From NCBI GenBank assembly GCA_032173965.1, contig CM063294.1, forward strand, positions 5,936,452 to 6,000,451: DNA of 64,000 nt, written 5' to 3'. A program made the position numbers and the translations under genes. The notes beneath the pieces were generated by a model. It was not told where the DNA came from. It ran no database searches and saw nothing but the letters and a program-made list of their open reading frames with translations. This document shows, piece by piece, positions 63,833 to 64,000 of this stretch (the first letter of the stretch is position 1; every line of letters begins with the position of its first letter). This stretch comes from Sitta carolinensis (taxonomy: Eukaryota; Chordata; Aves; Passeriformes; Sittidae).

Positions 63833-64000
63833 CTGCAAAGACAAGCAGTGTGGAAATTTCAATCATTACATTTGCTTTCATTGATTTTGCAGTATGCTTC
63901 TGTCAACTCATTGTGTCTCCTATCTATACTCCAGAAAGAAAAATAATTAGTAGTTGCCTTTATTACTTTCTGAGCTTTTCCACCTTCCAAGCCTTGCACT

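Overview
The window looks like AT-rich vertebrate nuclear DNA, most likely avian. It has no dense gene packing, operons or ribosome-binding sites. It carries the decayed 3' end of a CR1-type LINE (13795-13894), solo-LTR-like endogenous retrovirus pieces with polyadenylation signals, (TA)n, (AAAT)n and (CA)n microsatellites, and A-rich tracts interrupted by CCC/CC runs of a kind common in bird genomes. 'Bird, perhaps songbird' is an inference from the CR1 tail and the low repeat load. I did not recognise a diagnostic gene.

The best-supported gene is at the right edge on the minus strand. Four short exons (63793-63832, 63156-63240, 62434-62490, 61759-61840) have consecutive acceptors and donors, introns of about 550-665 bp, fully compatible reading phases, a stop codon and an AATAAA signal about 60 bp downstream. 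They encode the last 87 residues or so of a protein I do not recognise; the rest lies beyond base 64000.

The rest (about 1-61.6 kb) reads mostly as gene-poor intergenic or intronic DNA. From left to right it holds: a long (AT)n microsatellite (3354-3411); a 1.33 kb minisatellite with an internal 172-bp higher-order repeat (5331-6660); two direct copies of a 195-bp sequence about 95 % identical (9200-9391, 11981-12178); the CR1 tail; an unrecognised 173-codon minus-strand ORF with exon-like borders (15266-15787); a T/G-rich insert flanked by a 16-bp direct repeat (18231-18389); a coding-like plus-strand stretch (22041-22286); a minus-strand compound LTR with internally duplicated blocks (30064-30660); a TATA-plus-splice-donor arrangement (36240-36330); a GC-rich exon-like segment (46647-46754); LTR candidates (47820-48180 and 60605-61271); and simple repeats throughout.

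Most open reading frames in the window are chance. The largest, up to 445 codons, come from the minisatellite, whose monomer is stop-free in five of six frames. I found no tRNA, rRNA, CRISPR array, bacterial genes or clearly new biological system. The strongest novelty candidates are the higher-order minisatellite, the unidentified right-edge gene, and the young 195-bp duplicated element.
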